64,000 nucleotides of DNA from Aphis gossypii (Eukaryota > Arthropoda > Insecta > Hemiptera > Aphididae): the NCBI RefSeq assembly GCF_020184175.1, contig NC_065531.1, positions 11,739,213 to 11,803,212 on the forward strand, written 5' to 3'. The notes below the pieces were generated by a model that was not told the origin of the DNA, did not search any database, and saw nothing but the letters and a program-made list of their open reading frames with translations. The translations under genes and the position numbers were made by a program. Positions 52,033 through 62,854 of this stretch are shown piece by piece (position 1 is the stretch's first letter; every line of letters begins with the position of its first letter).

Positions 52033-52249
52033 TAACATGCGTGCATGCATACATGTATACATAAGCACATATATAAACATGTATACATACATGCATGCAT
52101 GTACACATATAGATACCCATATAATGCACGTCATGGTTTAACAGAGGAATTGGTGAGTGCTTGTGGTGACACGTATTATTATTATATAAATTTGTATATT
52201 CAATTCTATACGAATTATTCGTACATATATGTTATGTATATGTTTTATA
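52033..52249. repeat. Spacer between the two elements with ATGC-alternating repeats
   Basis: 52038-52112 consists of alternating CATGCATG, ATGTATAC and ACATATAT words with partial inverted symmetry, a likely structured or Z-DNA-prone purine-pyrimidine tract. The rest is ordinary. Confidence 0.5.
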
Positions 52250-52902
52250 CAGGATGATTCACCAATAATTTCACTTAAATGATTTTGTTTTGTAATTAAG
52301 TATTTTAAATATCTACTCAAATTCTGATTTTTGGAATTTTCAAATATATTTCCATATTTTCAAGTGTCTACTTAAACTTGTATTTTTAACCATTTTTTTT
52401 TTTTACTAAAAATTGTTAACTAGACACAATTTTTTTGTTTATTTACATACCTATATACATTTATACTCAGACGAATAGATTCCAAGTCATTAAACTTAAT
52501 GCACTTGTCACTATGATTTAAGAATAATAGTCTATAATTTACGTGATGTATGTCATTAGCATTTTATAATTTATGAAAAAATATTGAGCATTGACTGTAA
52601 ACTAAACATTTCATCTATTTTATTGATTTTATGTAAAAGCGTTATTAACTTATGTAGTAGGTATACCTACTGATGTTAGTTGAATAAAATGAGGGTATTT
52701 TTCTTAAAAAAAAAAAAATAAGTTATAATCGATACAGGACACTTATTCGTAGACACTATACCTATACATAAATACATCAATGTTTTAAACTATGGCCTTA
52801 CTCTAATCTAAATAGTATGCTCAAAAATTCCAAAAATGAGGATTTCAATCATTTTAGTGTTACATGGTAAAATACGGTGATTGTGCTTGATAAATTACCC
52901 TG
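52250..52902. mobile_element. Miniature Tc1/mariner-type element, copy 2
   Basis: Left end CAGGATGATTCACC; the reverse complement of the right end is CAGGGTAATTTATC. Both are flanked by TA (52248-52249 and 52903-52904). About 75 bp in from each end the same words recur in inverted orientation (TGATTTTTGGAATTTTCAAA on the left; TCATTTTTGGAATTTTTGAG on the reversed right end), so the inverted repeats are long and imperfect. It is 653 bp, has no coding capacity and lies in the same orientation as copy 1, only 217 bp away. Confidence 0.7.
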
Positions 52903-54600
52903 TATGTATGTACCTACAATATAATGTTCACGTACATCATCGTCGGTGCGTTTCTATGTTATAACGGTATACTATACCTTCGTGTGCATATAATATATAA
53001 AATTATGAAGCTACCACCCCTACCATCGTACCTGTATGGATTATATATATATATGAATGTATGTATGTACATATGTATATAGATATGTATTATGTATGGA
53101 TGTATATTGTATAATATATATACTTGCAGATAATTGAATTACACTTTTGCACTAGAAATATCATTACGGGGCGTAGTGCATTTCTGTGTAATGTACGTGC
53201 ACACGGAGAACGATGACGGAGAGACAGACTTGCAGGTACCTAACGCGGCTATATTGTCGGGACAGTCGTCCTCCGCTGCAACCACCATCGCCGTCGCTAA
53301 TTGACACGCGGCGCGCGTTAATTTTGTACGTCCTGCGGGCGGAGGTGGCCCAGCAAAAACCGCATATATCGATTTTCCGACGGCGGCGGCCCGAGGTCCG
53401 AGTGCCTGCTGCAGCGGCAGCATCAGCGACGAGCACATATTATATATATTATCATATAGACAGACGGTGTTTTTATTTTATTTCATTTTTTTTTCTTCTT
53501 CTTTACGGCAAACAGAGAGCGAGCGAGCGAGCGAGAGAGAGACGGAGACAGAGAAAAAGAAAGAAAATACTTCTCATTTTTTCCCATCCACATTTGCACA
53601 ACCGCCGACTGCCACCGAGGCAATAACAATCAAACAAAACGAACGTATATAATATAATATAATAATATGTATGTATATATATACAACACATATACCACCC
53701 GCACGCGATCTCCGCCGCGGGTTTATTATACGGTTCCCGCGGGAGGACCACACCGCTCTTCTGGCACGCCACCGCCGCCGCAGCTAGTGTGGTGAGGGGC
53801 GCGCAGACGACGGCGCCGGCAACTTTTAGCAAGGGTACAATTATATTCCCGCAAAACTCTCACATAACCCATTCACGACGTTCGTCTCCCACCGAGGCTC
53901 GAGAAAAAGTACATAAAACACGATAACGACACACTTACAGTCGGTATAGTTGTACGTACCAGCTATGCGCCGCACTGTACACGTCTTTATATGTAAAATA
54001 TTATAATCGGGTACGACAGACGCGCCTATACTACCGTGCAGTCTACACTGGTATCGTATATATATATATTATGTGATCTACCTGCAGCGGCGCAATTCGA
54101 TAATAGGTAATATCATATATAACACGAAATGTCTACAAACAGTAAAACACGATAATGCGATCGCAATATACGCACGAACGGGCTTCGAACAGGTAACTGA
54201 TGAGTTCAGATAAAACAAAATAATATGTAATACACTGCAGACTATTCAGATAAGATAGTATTTGGGAAAAAACCGATAATATATAATATTAATATTAATA
54301 TCCATCATTTTTATGTCTAAAATAATTTTTTTTAAGTACAATCGGCAACGCCGCAAATGCATTTTGTGCGGAATCGAGTAATGCGGAATTGGGAATTACC
54401 GAATATAACCTAAACCTATAAAGTGATGGACTAATAACAGATATAGAGAAACAGAGATAGAGCTAGAGAGAGAGAGAGAGATGTTTGAGAGCCAACACTG
54501 TTAAACAAAGACAAAAGAGAGTTAGGTCAACGAGAGAGGGAAAAAGTTCAACGATAATGATAATGATATTTTTAATAAAATATTGCGTACACTTTAAGTC
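52903..54600. other. CpG-rich island with purine-rich repeat
   Basis: The GC-rich core is 53.16-53.44 and 53.69-53.82 kb, and several frames overlap on both strands. The GAGC/GA purine tract at 53514-53568 generates an artefactual Arg/Glu-rich reading on the plus strand. A GA repeat occurs at 54465-54480. No exon with splice limits was found. Confidence 0.4.
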
Positions 54601-54650
54601 CAGTCATATGCGAAGGTATTGATCATCTCTTTCTATCACAATGTTAGCTT

Positions 54651-54758
54651 TTAGCGACCTTTAGCAAGGTACGGGGGTAGCGAATTCCATAAATTAATAA
54701 TATTTTTATGAGCACAACCTTAAAACTGTACGTCGAATGTTCCACGATAAAATATCAT
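54651..54758 (-). pseudogene. Relic resembling the C-terminal end of a LINE reverse transcriptase
   Basis: On the minus strand the frame reads MIFYRGTFDVQF, stop, GCAHKNIINLWNSLPPYLAKGR, stop. The string R(x)INxWNSLPPxL near the end of the frame matches a motif that closes the reverse-transcriptase ORF in many Jockey/CR1-type LINEs of animals (typically F..R.IN.WN.LP..V). The internal stop and lack of any recognisable upstream reverse-transcriptase blocks indicate a short decayed copy. The assignment rests on one motif. Confidence 0.35.
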
Positions 54759-55129
54759 GAACATATCGGTGATACTAAAAACATTATACTAAAGATGTTG
54801 GAATTTTATGTGCCATTGAAAAATCAGAAAAATTATTTTAATATATTGTCCAGAAATGAATAAAGTGATCTACGCCACTCTTCTTAAATATGTTGAGCAG
54901 TCTTCTTAATACCGTATTGTTAATACACCGTAAGTCCGTATGAGATTTATATTTATTATCTATTTGTATACTTTATGTTTTGATGTTCTCTCTTGGATTT
55001 TGGTTTGAATTAAGAATGGTATCATAATATGGCATTGTCTTTAATAAGTAAATCCAGATTTCATAAAAAGAATGAGTACCTTTGACTCGGATATATTATC
55101 AATGGAGTATTCTAGCTGTGCGCGTGGTG

Positions 55130-55600
55130 TGAGTATATGTCCGCTATACGTTGTGGTGACCGACCGTCGGAAGTCCCCTTGACTCCAACCACACATTCGT
55201 CACATTATTATTAATTTTATTTACTCTTCACTCTTGTGATAATATTTGATTTTCTCGACATGTATGTACTGAGACTGGAAAAGGTGATTAAAGTCGGTTT
55301 TCATGCGGACCATGGCTGCTGTAATTATTTCCGGTACACACACCACCGCCGGACTAACAATGCTCGGCGTCCCATTGACGACGATGATGCGACCGTTCCG
55401 CTTCCGACGACGACACGGCTCGTCGGTGGGTGGTACGCGTGAGGGGACGGTGTAAGGGTTGAGTGTGTAATGGGGGCAGTGGGAGGGGGCAGTCGTCGCC
55501 ACGAAGACTTGCTTTCGTCAATAGTATTAAATGCATTACGGTGAAATGCTCTGAGGTAGTGTCACGCGACTTTCCATTCGGAATAATATTGTTACACAAC
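55130..55600. other. GC-rich patch near the acidic exon
   Basis: Both strands are open. A minus-strand frame at 55354-55599 has a non-repetitive stretch (LTKASLRGDDCPLPLPPLHT, then RRAVSSSEAERSHHRRQWD) ending at a normal stop about 450 bp downstream of the acidic exon in its transcription direction. No splice site that would link it to that exon in phase is convincing. A regulatory or untranslated role is equally possible. Confidence 0.3.
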
Positions 55601-56052
55601 GTATTATAGGTAGCAACTTACCATAATAATTATGATAATGAACAATGATTATATTATATTAATCGGATTCTATAAATTTCCCGCGAGTAAACAAACACGG
55701 GAAACACGAGGTATTGTAAACGTCGCACGTGCCAATGCGTACACTAAAATACGTAAACAATATAATATTATAAGTTATGACTTAATGTCATAATAAAATC
55801 AGTATTCGGACATTTTTCTCCTTGCCCAACAAACCGTAAGATAAGCGCTAATTTGAATATTTTTCATTCTTCATATTTTATAATTTAAAGTCAATACAGA
55901 AAGTAATACAAATTTTCAAATTTTGATATAAAATATGATTTTGTGTGCGGCGTGTGAAATACTAACATTATTTAGTATTTATAGCATCGATAAGAAGAAG
56001 CATAATATAGATCGAGAAATTTCTACTTAAAAGTACAATATATTATATTTAC

Positions 56053-56202
56053 CGGAAAGCAGACTGTGGTTTGATCCCTCAGTAGAACTGACCGACTGCA
56101 AATCGTCGTCGTCGTCTTCGTCGTCATCGTCATCATCAACGGTGCACTCTTCCTCGTCGTCCTCATCTCCCTCGTCTTCATCGCTTTTCGTACTTCCAGA
56201 CC
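56053..56202 (-). CDS. Internal coding exon of an unidentified minus-strand gene, highly acidic
   Basis: Read on the minus strand, the exon is bounded by a good 3' splice site (pyrimidine-rich TTATTCTTTGTCCACAG just above 56202) and a 5' splice site (TCCG followed by GTAAAT just below 56053). The segment is 150 nt. It opens with two bases completing a split codon, encodes 49 full codons and ends on one base of the next codon, so it is phase 1 on both sides and could be skipped without a frameshift. The peptide starts SGSTKSDEDEGDEDDEEECT, continues into an almost pure Asp/Glu run and ends in a Ser-rich tail (LQSVSSTEGSNHSLLS). The acidic run is encoded mostly by GAC/GAT/GAG triplets. Such segments are common in disordered parts of nuclear, chromatin and transcription proteins; that role is only an inference. 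No domain or family is recognisable. The only other convincing exon downstream on this strand is at 2483-2578, with matching phase. An intronic CpG-rich island lies at 55130-55560. Confidence 0.8.
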
Positions 56203-58330
56203 CTGTGGACAAAGAATAATAAATTAAATAATATACATTGTATACATTAAACCGTTTATACGATTAAAATATTGTAACATAACCCAACGCAACCAAAAAT
56301 AAAATCACCTAAACCCAAAATAATATCAATCACAATTATTAAGGTACATCTTAAAACTGTGGGAAAATGTATCCACTAAATACTGCGATCGTTTTATTTT
56401 AATTCAGGAGATATTATAGACTACATTTATCTTTTTTATTGTTTTTCAATTATGCTTTCACAAAAAAAAAAAAAAAAATTATAAATTCAAAAAGTAGCTA
56501 GGATAACAATATTATGTTTTATAATTATTTGTAAATTATGAGTAAAACTTTTTTAAATGATTAAAATTAAAATTAGTAATATATTTAAAATATAAACATA
56601 TTATCCAAAACCCACGTCGATTTAAATAAATAAATAAAATATAATGTTTTAACACTTGTAACTAACATAATATTTTAACGTTATACTAATATACCTGTTT
56701 AATACTTTCAAAACTTTTAACCAGACTTGCTAGTGTTTACAAGAAAGTTCAGTATTGAATAATTAAAAATTCGTCTAAAACAACACGATTACTATATTAA
56801 TTACTTTCTATTTTCTGTCGGTTACATAATATGTATTTTTTTGAAAATTATTAATTTAGATATACAAAAATAATCACCATCAACAGTTAATTATCCTGCT
56901 ATTATTGTTTAATTTGGTACGTAAATACCTAATCAATTTTTTATTCAAACAACAAAATTATGACTAACAATTAAGTATACCGGATAACAATTAACATATT
57001 ACATAACTGTTTTGTTAAAACTCACTGAGTAATTTTTCCGGGACATATAAAAGGGAGGGGGCTATAATAATACAATATGATTATAAACAGAGGTCGGCAG
57101 TATTCAGATTAAATAAGACGCAATAAGATTTTGTATTTAACAAACCAAACCTAAACTTAATGTTGTTAAAATCGCTCCATTAAACGCTCGCTTAAACATT
57201 ATTCATCGTTAACTTTTTCCTCATAAAAAAGTTGTCGTTTCAAATGATATGTAGATAATAATATTACCTATAAACTATAATGCTATACATAATATTTATA
57301 ATTATATACCTTGGTAAAATAACTTAAAAATTTGGTGAAAAAGAATAAAATGTCTATATAATTTGAATTTTTTTCCAATCCAATACTATTTTTGTATACA
57401 TTAAATAACAGGTTCAAACATATATATTATATATCAAATGAACGCCAAATACAAGTACTAAATATTTTTTCCCACAGATACCAATTTTGTCAACTAGATT
57501 TAACTGAATAGTTCAAAAAATATCCATCAATCTCGTCAACAACTATTAAAATGTACCTATGTCAAATTAATTACAAAGATCTGTAATTATGGTTTAATTA
57601 ATGATACTAAACTATATTTAAGACTCCCAGACATCAATTTTGGAAATAAGTCGTATAATAATTCATATTTACTATTTATGTTAAGTAAATAAAATTACAT
57701 TTATTTTATATTAAAATTATGATTTGTGTACTAATAGTATTTTTTTGATAACATGCCTACTAATAAATTTTAGTTACCAATCATAGAATGCTAAATTAAA
57801 TCCAAAATATTCAAGATCCACTCATTGGCATAAATGCGCATAACGATAACATATTATAAAAAATATTATTTGACCAATTACTAACCACCTGTTGATCATC
57901 AAGAATTCAGTTTTAATTCAGTTGATGTTATATAATTTACTCGTAATGTACAGATTCGAATCGAAATCAAATCACAATATTTCGCTTATACCTGACGTAT
58001 GTCATTTTATCATTAACTATTGTCCTTGATGACATCAACGAAAATTATGTAAAAAAAAAAAAACAATAAATATTTCTGGCGAATAATTGATTTTTGTTTA
58101 CCCATATTATGATCTCTTTATACTTTATAGTATACGTATAGCGTTGATGAAACACTCGCGTTCATACACATTATTTTTATAGGTACGAAAAAATTCATCA
58201 GCCTCATAAACCATAATTTTTCGGTTTGGTAAAGTGTAAAGTCTTGGGAAAACAACACTGAATTTCGATACCTATAAAGTAGGTGTATATATATATATAT
58301 ATATAATATATATATATACAATATACAATA
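56203..58330. other. AT-rich non-coding stretch upstream of the acidic exon
   Basis: Presumed intron if the acidic exon has upstream exons. A-runs at about 56462-56478 and 58052-58063. No exon-like segment was found. Confidence 0.5.
58285..58318. repeat. TA microsatellite
   Basis: TA dinucleotide run with one AA interruption. Confidence 0.95.
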
Positions 58331-59900
58331 CATCCACAATATAAATTATCGCTTGTTTCCCGCCGGACTTATCAATTAAACGGCGGTCGCTCGTACCCGC
58401 AGGTTATTAGATCTGTCCCCCCCCTCAACTCTCACCGTTCATCCTCGCCGATTTACCGCCGTCCAGGTCATCGGTCTATCGGTCCCCCGACAATATCGAC
58501 GGAGGCTGCTGCGTCGATATCCCGGAGAGGGTTTAATCCCCCCCTCCTCGTCGAACCCTGCAGTGAAACAAGTCTGTGTATGTGTGTCTATATATATATA
58601 TACGAATATTCAGTATACATGGTGCACCGTTTGTCCTCGTACAGCCTACTACAATATATAGGCACTCTATTACTCACCTCTTGCTTATACTTTAAAACTA
58701 GCATGGCCGCTCGCATACATAATATGAATTCATAATTAATCTTTATTTAAAATATTAACATAAATTAGCTCTATGAATTGGTTATCTCGGCCGATTTTCC
58801 AAACAGTGAACACGAAAACGATTTACGATTTAAATTTTTCATTTCAAGTTTAAGGAAATAAAAAACGTACGGCCGACTGTTAAAAATATATAATTAACAC
58901 AATAATATATTATTATATGTTAATTACAAAATATAAATAAATATTTATATATGATATTCATTGCGCGGACAAACAGCGCTGCGCGAGACAATGAAGCATT
59001 CTGTTTGTATAGTATGAGATTATAACAACGTAATGCCGATATTTGTGCTATGCCGTTGCTATAAGTATAAAAAATAATAACACGGTTTAGCGTGGTATAT
59101 AATATGATCATTTATGTATAGGTATTTGCCACAAATAACGGCATTTCCGATAATTTAATTTCATACACCCCACTGCGACTGTGCGATAGTGGACGGGTTT
59201 GATCGGTCGGTCACGCGTTCTTCGTCGGATCGCTCTTACTCAAACAATATATACGTAATGATAATAATAATAATGTGTGCACTGCAAACGGTGTTGTACG
59301 ACGTATATACGGAAAATTGCAGTCGCAGACGACCCGATGGCCAATACAAGGAATCCGCCGCCAGTAATTGCATACCGAAACGCTGCACTGCAACTAGTGC
59401 ATGCGGTGCAGATTTTATTATTTTTTTTTCTACGATATTATTGTACATCGAAGGAGGGATGACGACGATGATAATGACGATAATAATAACAGTGAACACT
59501 ATCATTTGCGCCAGAATGTCACTACCATTATATTGTCCGATTACTCGAATTATTGTGATTGTATATATATATATCGGTTAATATTATTGCATTTCGCATT
59601 GCTGTCGCTGTATAGTATCGCGAGGTATATATAGTAAACCACAGCCATCTGTCGTGCATGCACTTTGCACGTGTACTGCATGCACTTTGTCGCAGCGGAG
59701 ATGGACGAAAAACGAAAACGACGAAGAGCTGAGAAAAAAAAACCCCACGTTAATAATTCATTATTACCGAGGGTTACGATAACATCAAATGATAGCATTC
59801 TATACGTATTCGTACTAAAGCAAATATTCGCCTACTGCAGACGACGCCGCGACGGTCGTGGATCACGCGAATTTTTTTTTCCATTCCGATCAAACGGTAT
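58331..59900. other. CpG-containing island region
   Basis: GC-rich at 58.36-58.56 kb, and mixed at 59.16-59.46 and 59.66-59.88 kb. Open frames at 59189-59581 (plus, 130 codons) and its neighbours cross AT-repeat runs. No domain is recognisable. Confidence 0.4.
58678..58743 (-). CDS. Weak minus-strand exon candidate
   Basis: A minus-strand frame with two Met codons reads MRAAMLVLKYKQE and ends CAAGAG followed by GTGAGTAA, a good 5' splice site (phase 0). About 115 bp downstream TTTCACTGCAG (near 58560) could be its acceptor: the following phase-0 frame (GSTRRGGIKPSPGYRRSS and on) stays open for about 115 nt to GGCG/GTAAAT. The second segment contains an eight-G run and is Arg-rich, which argues against real coding. 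It does not fit the phase-1 entry of the acidic exon, so any link is unproven. Confidence 0.2.
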
Positions 59901-60203
59901 TGCGAAATGTTTTATTTTTTACTATAAAAAGGGTCGCATGATAATGTACCTATATAAGTATGATGTTTTATTTATTTTATAAAGCTCTTAATGACAACGA
60001 AAAAACGAAATCATTACCTACAGCAAATTAATTAAAATTGTTTGTGCAGCTTGTAAAAGTAACTCTGTGTTGGCGTATGTTAGTGTCTGTAAATCGTACA
60101 CGTACATGTTACTATTTGCAATATATTCATAGTATATATTATATTTTTTCCCTTTATCAATTTATAATATTCATGATTGTATGTCTTATTAATTTGTTTG
60201 GAT

Positions 60204-60242
60204 TCATTTGAATTTTTACAACCTACCGTAAAAAATTCAAAT
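60204..60242. repeat. Long imperfect hairpin
   Basis: CATTTGAATTTTTAC, an 8-nt loop, then GTAAAAAATTCAAATG pair over 15 positions with a single extra A. This is one of the longest short-range inverted repeats in the window, and it would fold in RNA of either strand. Confidence 0.7.
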
Positions 60243-60810
60243 GTTTCGTTTTAAAAATAATTTGAATACACATATAAGTACTATGTAATTCGTTGTTATG
60301 TAACATCATTGTCATGAGTTAATGACAATTAATTATATTGTACTTAAACAATATAATATATTTTAGTAAAATAACCATTCTTTTCTGCAAGGTACTGTTT
60401 TGAGCATATATACATATCAATAGAATTGTACATAAAATTATACACAAACAAAGTGCAAGTTTAAAATATACATACCTTATGTTTTACACAATGTGATGTA
60501 GTGAATTAACAAAATACATCCTATTAAAATACTTTTGTTTGTTAAGCGTAGTGTACCGTCAGTACTGATAAACATATTTGTAAAGTAAAATTGTAAATCG
60601 ATAAAACTTTCATTAAGTTTTTTCCCGAAATGTAATTATTGTTGTTCAAAACAAAATTTAGTTAATTTAAAGTTCTAAAACTCTTTAAAAATAGGTTAAT
60701 TCCTAATTTTAATTATTTTTTAAACTACTAAAAAATTCAAACGATGGCCAATATATTTTTACAAAATCATCAATAGTAATATGCCTGGTTCAATAAAAAC
60801 CTTCTAAAAG

Positions 60811-61002
60811 GTGTGTTTCTATTTTAAGCAAAATTTATATAGTAATTTACTAGCTAAAAAATGTACCTACTATTTTCTACAAACGCTGGGAATCTCTCTA
60901 GTTGCTACTCTCTTTGTACCCTGCGTGGGTTGCATAATTTTACATAATATGAATCCTGAGAAACGTATGTTGTACTGCCACGGATATTGGTTAAAGTATT
61001 AA
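60811..61002 (+). CDS. Doubtful plus-strand frame with a hydrophobic segment and Cys residues
   Basis: A 63-codon plus-strand frame whose second half (LGISLVATLFVPCVGCIILH, then NMNPEKRMLYCHGYWLKY) is encoded with balanced codons (CTG GGA ATC TCT, CCC TGC GTG GGT TGC) unlike the surrounding AT desert. The order hydrophobic segment, Cys-containing turn, Cys and aromatic-rich end is loosely like the end of a LITAF-type domain, but the key CxxC spacing is not met, so this is no more than a resemblance. ATCTCTCTAG inside could be a 3' splice site. It may be an exon, a relic or chance. Confidence 0.2.
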   Translation: MCFYFKQNLYSNLLAKKCTYYFLQTLGISLVATLFVPCVGCIILHNMNPEKRMLYCHGYWLKY

Positions 61003-62727
61003 AATTATTCTTTACATATATTATCATAGGGTTGTACATAGATTTGATTATATTCAACATTTTTCAGAATTAGTTTGATGTTTTACAAGTATAACGATGT
61101 ATTATCTTAAGAATAAATAGCAATATTAGCATGCATAACTCAAAGACCAAAGTCTACTAACAATAATTTTCAGCTGTTATGCGATCACTCAAATGTAGTC
61201 ACCACTCACTAGTCATGCAATATATTATTATTATTTACGTACAACAAGCAAATATGTTTAGAATGCATAATCTTGGCTTACGCAAACAACGTCTCTGTTA
61301 TTAAAAAAAATTTACTCATCTCTACCAGATGATATTCAGTTATGCAATTAGTTTTTTTTGACATACTTTAATAAGCTGTACAAGTATACAATGTATTGTC
61401 ATTTGTAGTCATTTAATTTATACATATTCATACTGTATTTTTTATAAATTTCACGGTCAATTTCAAATTTCACAAACAAAAAAAATAATTAGTTACGTTA
61501 TTTTCATATAAATTTAATCAAATCACAGCAACTCTGTATAAAATATACAATTTTAAATGATGTATATAATCACGTTTGATAACTATACGAGTAGCTCTTC
61601 TAATTTGTTCACACTTGCAGTTGATTATGTTTTAAGTCAATTCTTATCATGAAAAAAAAATAACAATCATTCACCGTGATCAATGTTACTCGTTTCACGT
61701 TTGTATTACAAACATATTTAACAGCAATACTATAACATAATATTAATAATATCATATAATTATATTGTGTACGAATATGCACGAAGCACTGTTGATCCGG
61801 TATTTTCAGTAACATCGACAACGAGATTATGAAACACAACCTTCCTTTTATTCTGGAAAAAATCTACCAGTATTAAAATACGGCGCTCTTTTTTTATTAA
61901 AATCATTTTTTCAAACGTAAGTCGCGGGTGGTGTTCATACAAGCCGAATACCTATACACTCGGAGCATAAATATAAACGAATGGCGTCCATAACACATCC
62001 GTATACTTGCACACGAAGGCTTGGTGATAAAATATTTAATGATCGATGAGAATAACACATATCAATCAAATAATGCTAGATCGGACACTTCGGGCTACGA
62101 CGTCGGTGCTTATATAGGTGGGGTATACGGCATACAAACTGTCGGCGACCATGACGTATATGTAGGTCCTAATCACGCAACCCGCCTGTCGCCGACCGAC
62201 GCGTACTTGTGAATAAACGTACGTAATTTGCTGCAGTAAACCGTACAAAATATATATAGGTAGGTAGAATATTATATTATCAGAAATATCGGCGCGTGCA
62301 TAATCCACTAATTCCGGTGCATAGGCTTTGCGCTAACTGTAATTTATAGTAAATAAATCTTGTAATACGTACGTTTACTCTATATAAGTGTTTCGTTTCC
62401 AGTCGTACGCGCGTACATCCGTGTAAACAACGTGTAAATCAATCCCCGCGTTCGTATTTCCCGTGACTAAATGTATATGGATAATATATTTAGTACAAGA
62501 ATGTATATAGTTTTGCGTTACAGTCAACATAATAATATACACCTATCTTGTGTATAATACACAGTAAACAGATTTACAGATTGTGTCACCGTTAACAAAG
62601 TAGTTTTTATTAAATATGATTTCCGAAAAATTATTACACTATATTCGGGAAACGCATTCCTCATTACCCAAGTTTTTATTTAATGTCCGAGACGATTTGA
62701 AGCTTAGACGCAAAGCTAGTCGACGAT

Positions 62728-62737
62728 TATAATAAAA
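62728..62737 (+). promoter_or_regulatory. TATA-like element upstream of the possible first exon
   Basis: TATAATAAAA in a locally GC-richer context. TATA-like strings are frequent by chance in this AT-rich window; its position before a Met codon and splice donor is the only support. Confidence 0.25.
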
Positions 62738-62761
62738 GTCGAAGTTGGTCAGCGGTCATGC

Positions 62762-62854
62762 GCATTGGAGGACACTCATAGTATCGTCGGTCAGCCATCG
62801 ACGTTCGTACAGCGTATTATAGCATCATAAAGTAATACCGTAGACATGAAAACG
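62762..62854 (+). CDS. Possible plus-strand first exon encoding only Met-Lys-Thr
   Basis: On the plus strand ATGAAAACG (62846-62854) is followed at once by GTATGT, a good 5' splice site. A TATAATAAAA element at 62728-62737 stands about 120 bp upstream, and TCAG/TCAT initiator-like words lie 20-50 bp beyond it. A first exon that codes for only three or four residues before an intron is the known layout of many insect cuticular-protein and other secreted-protein genes. The second exon would lie beyond the window end, so the product is unknown. The exon start is approximate. Confidence 0.3.

Larger units (their letters stand above)
59901..62000. other. AT-rich non-coding stretch
   Basis: Apart from the hairpin and the doubtful frame listed separately, nothing is visible. 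Confidence 0.5.

Noticed and set aside
53213..53626. Plus-strand frame of 137 codons ending in an Arg/Glu-rich segment
   Set aside because: The charged part comes from the GAGC/GA purine tract, and three other frames overlap the same bases.
58445..58560. Arg-rich segment after TTTCACTGCAG as a second exon
   Set aside because: It contains an eight-G run, and the plus strand shows equally good splice-like limits over the same bases.
62690..62810. Minus-strand 23-codon frame beginning MADRRYYECPP
   Set aside because: Very short, ends quickly in AT-rich sequence, and overlaps the better plus-strand first-exon candidate.
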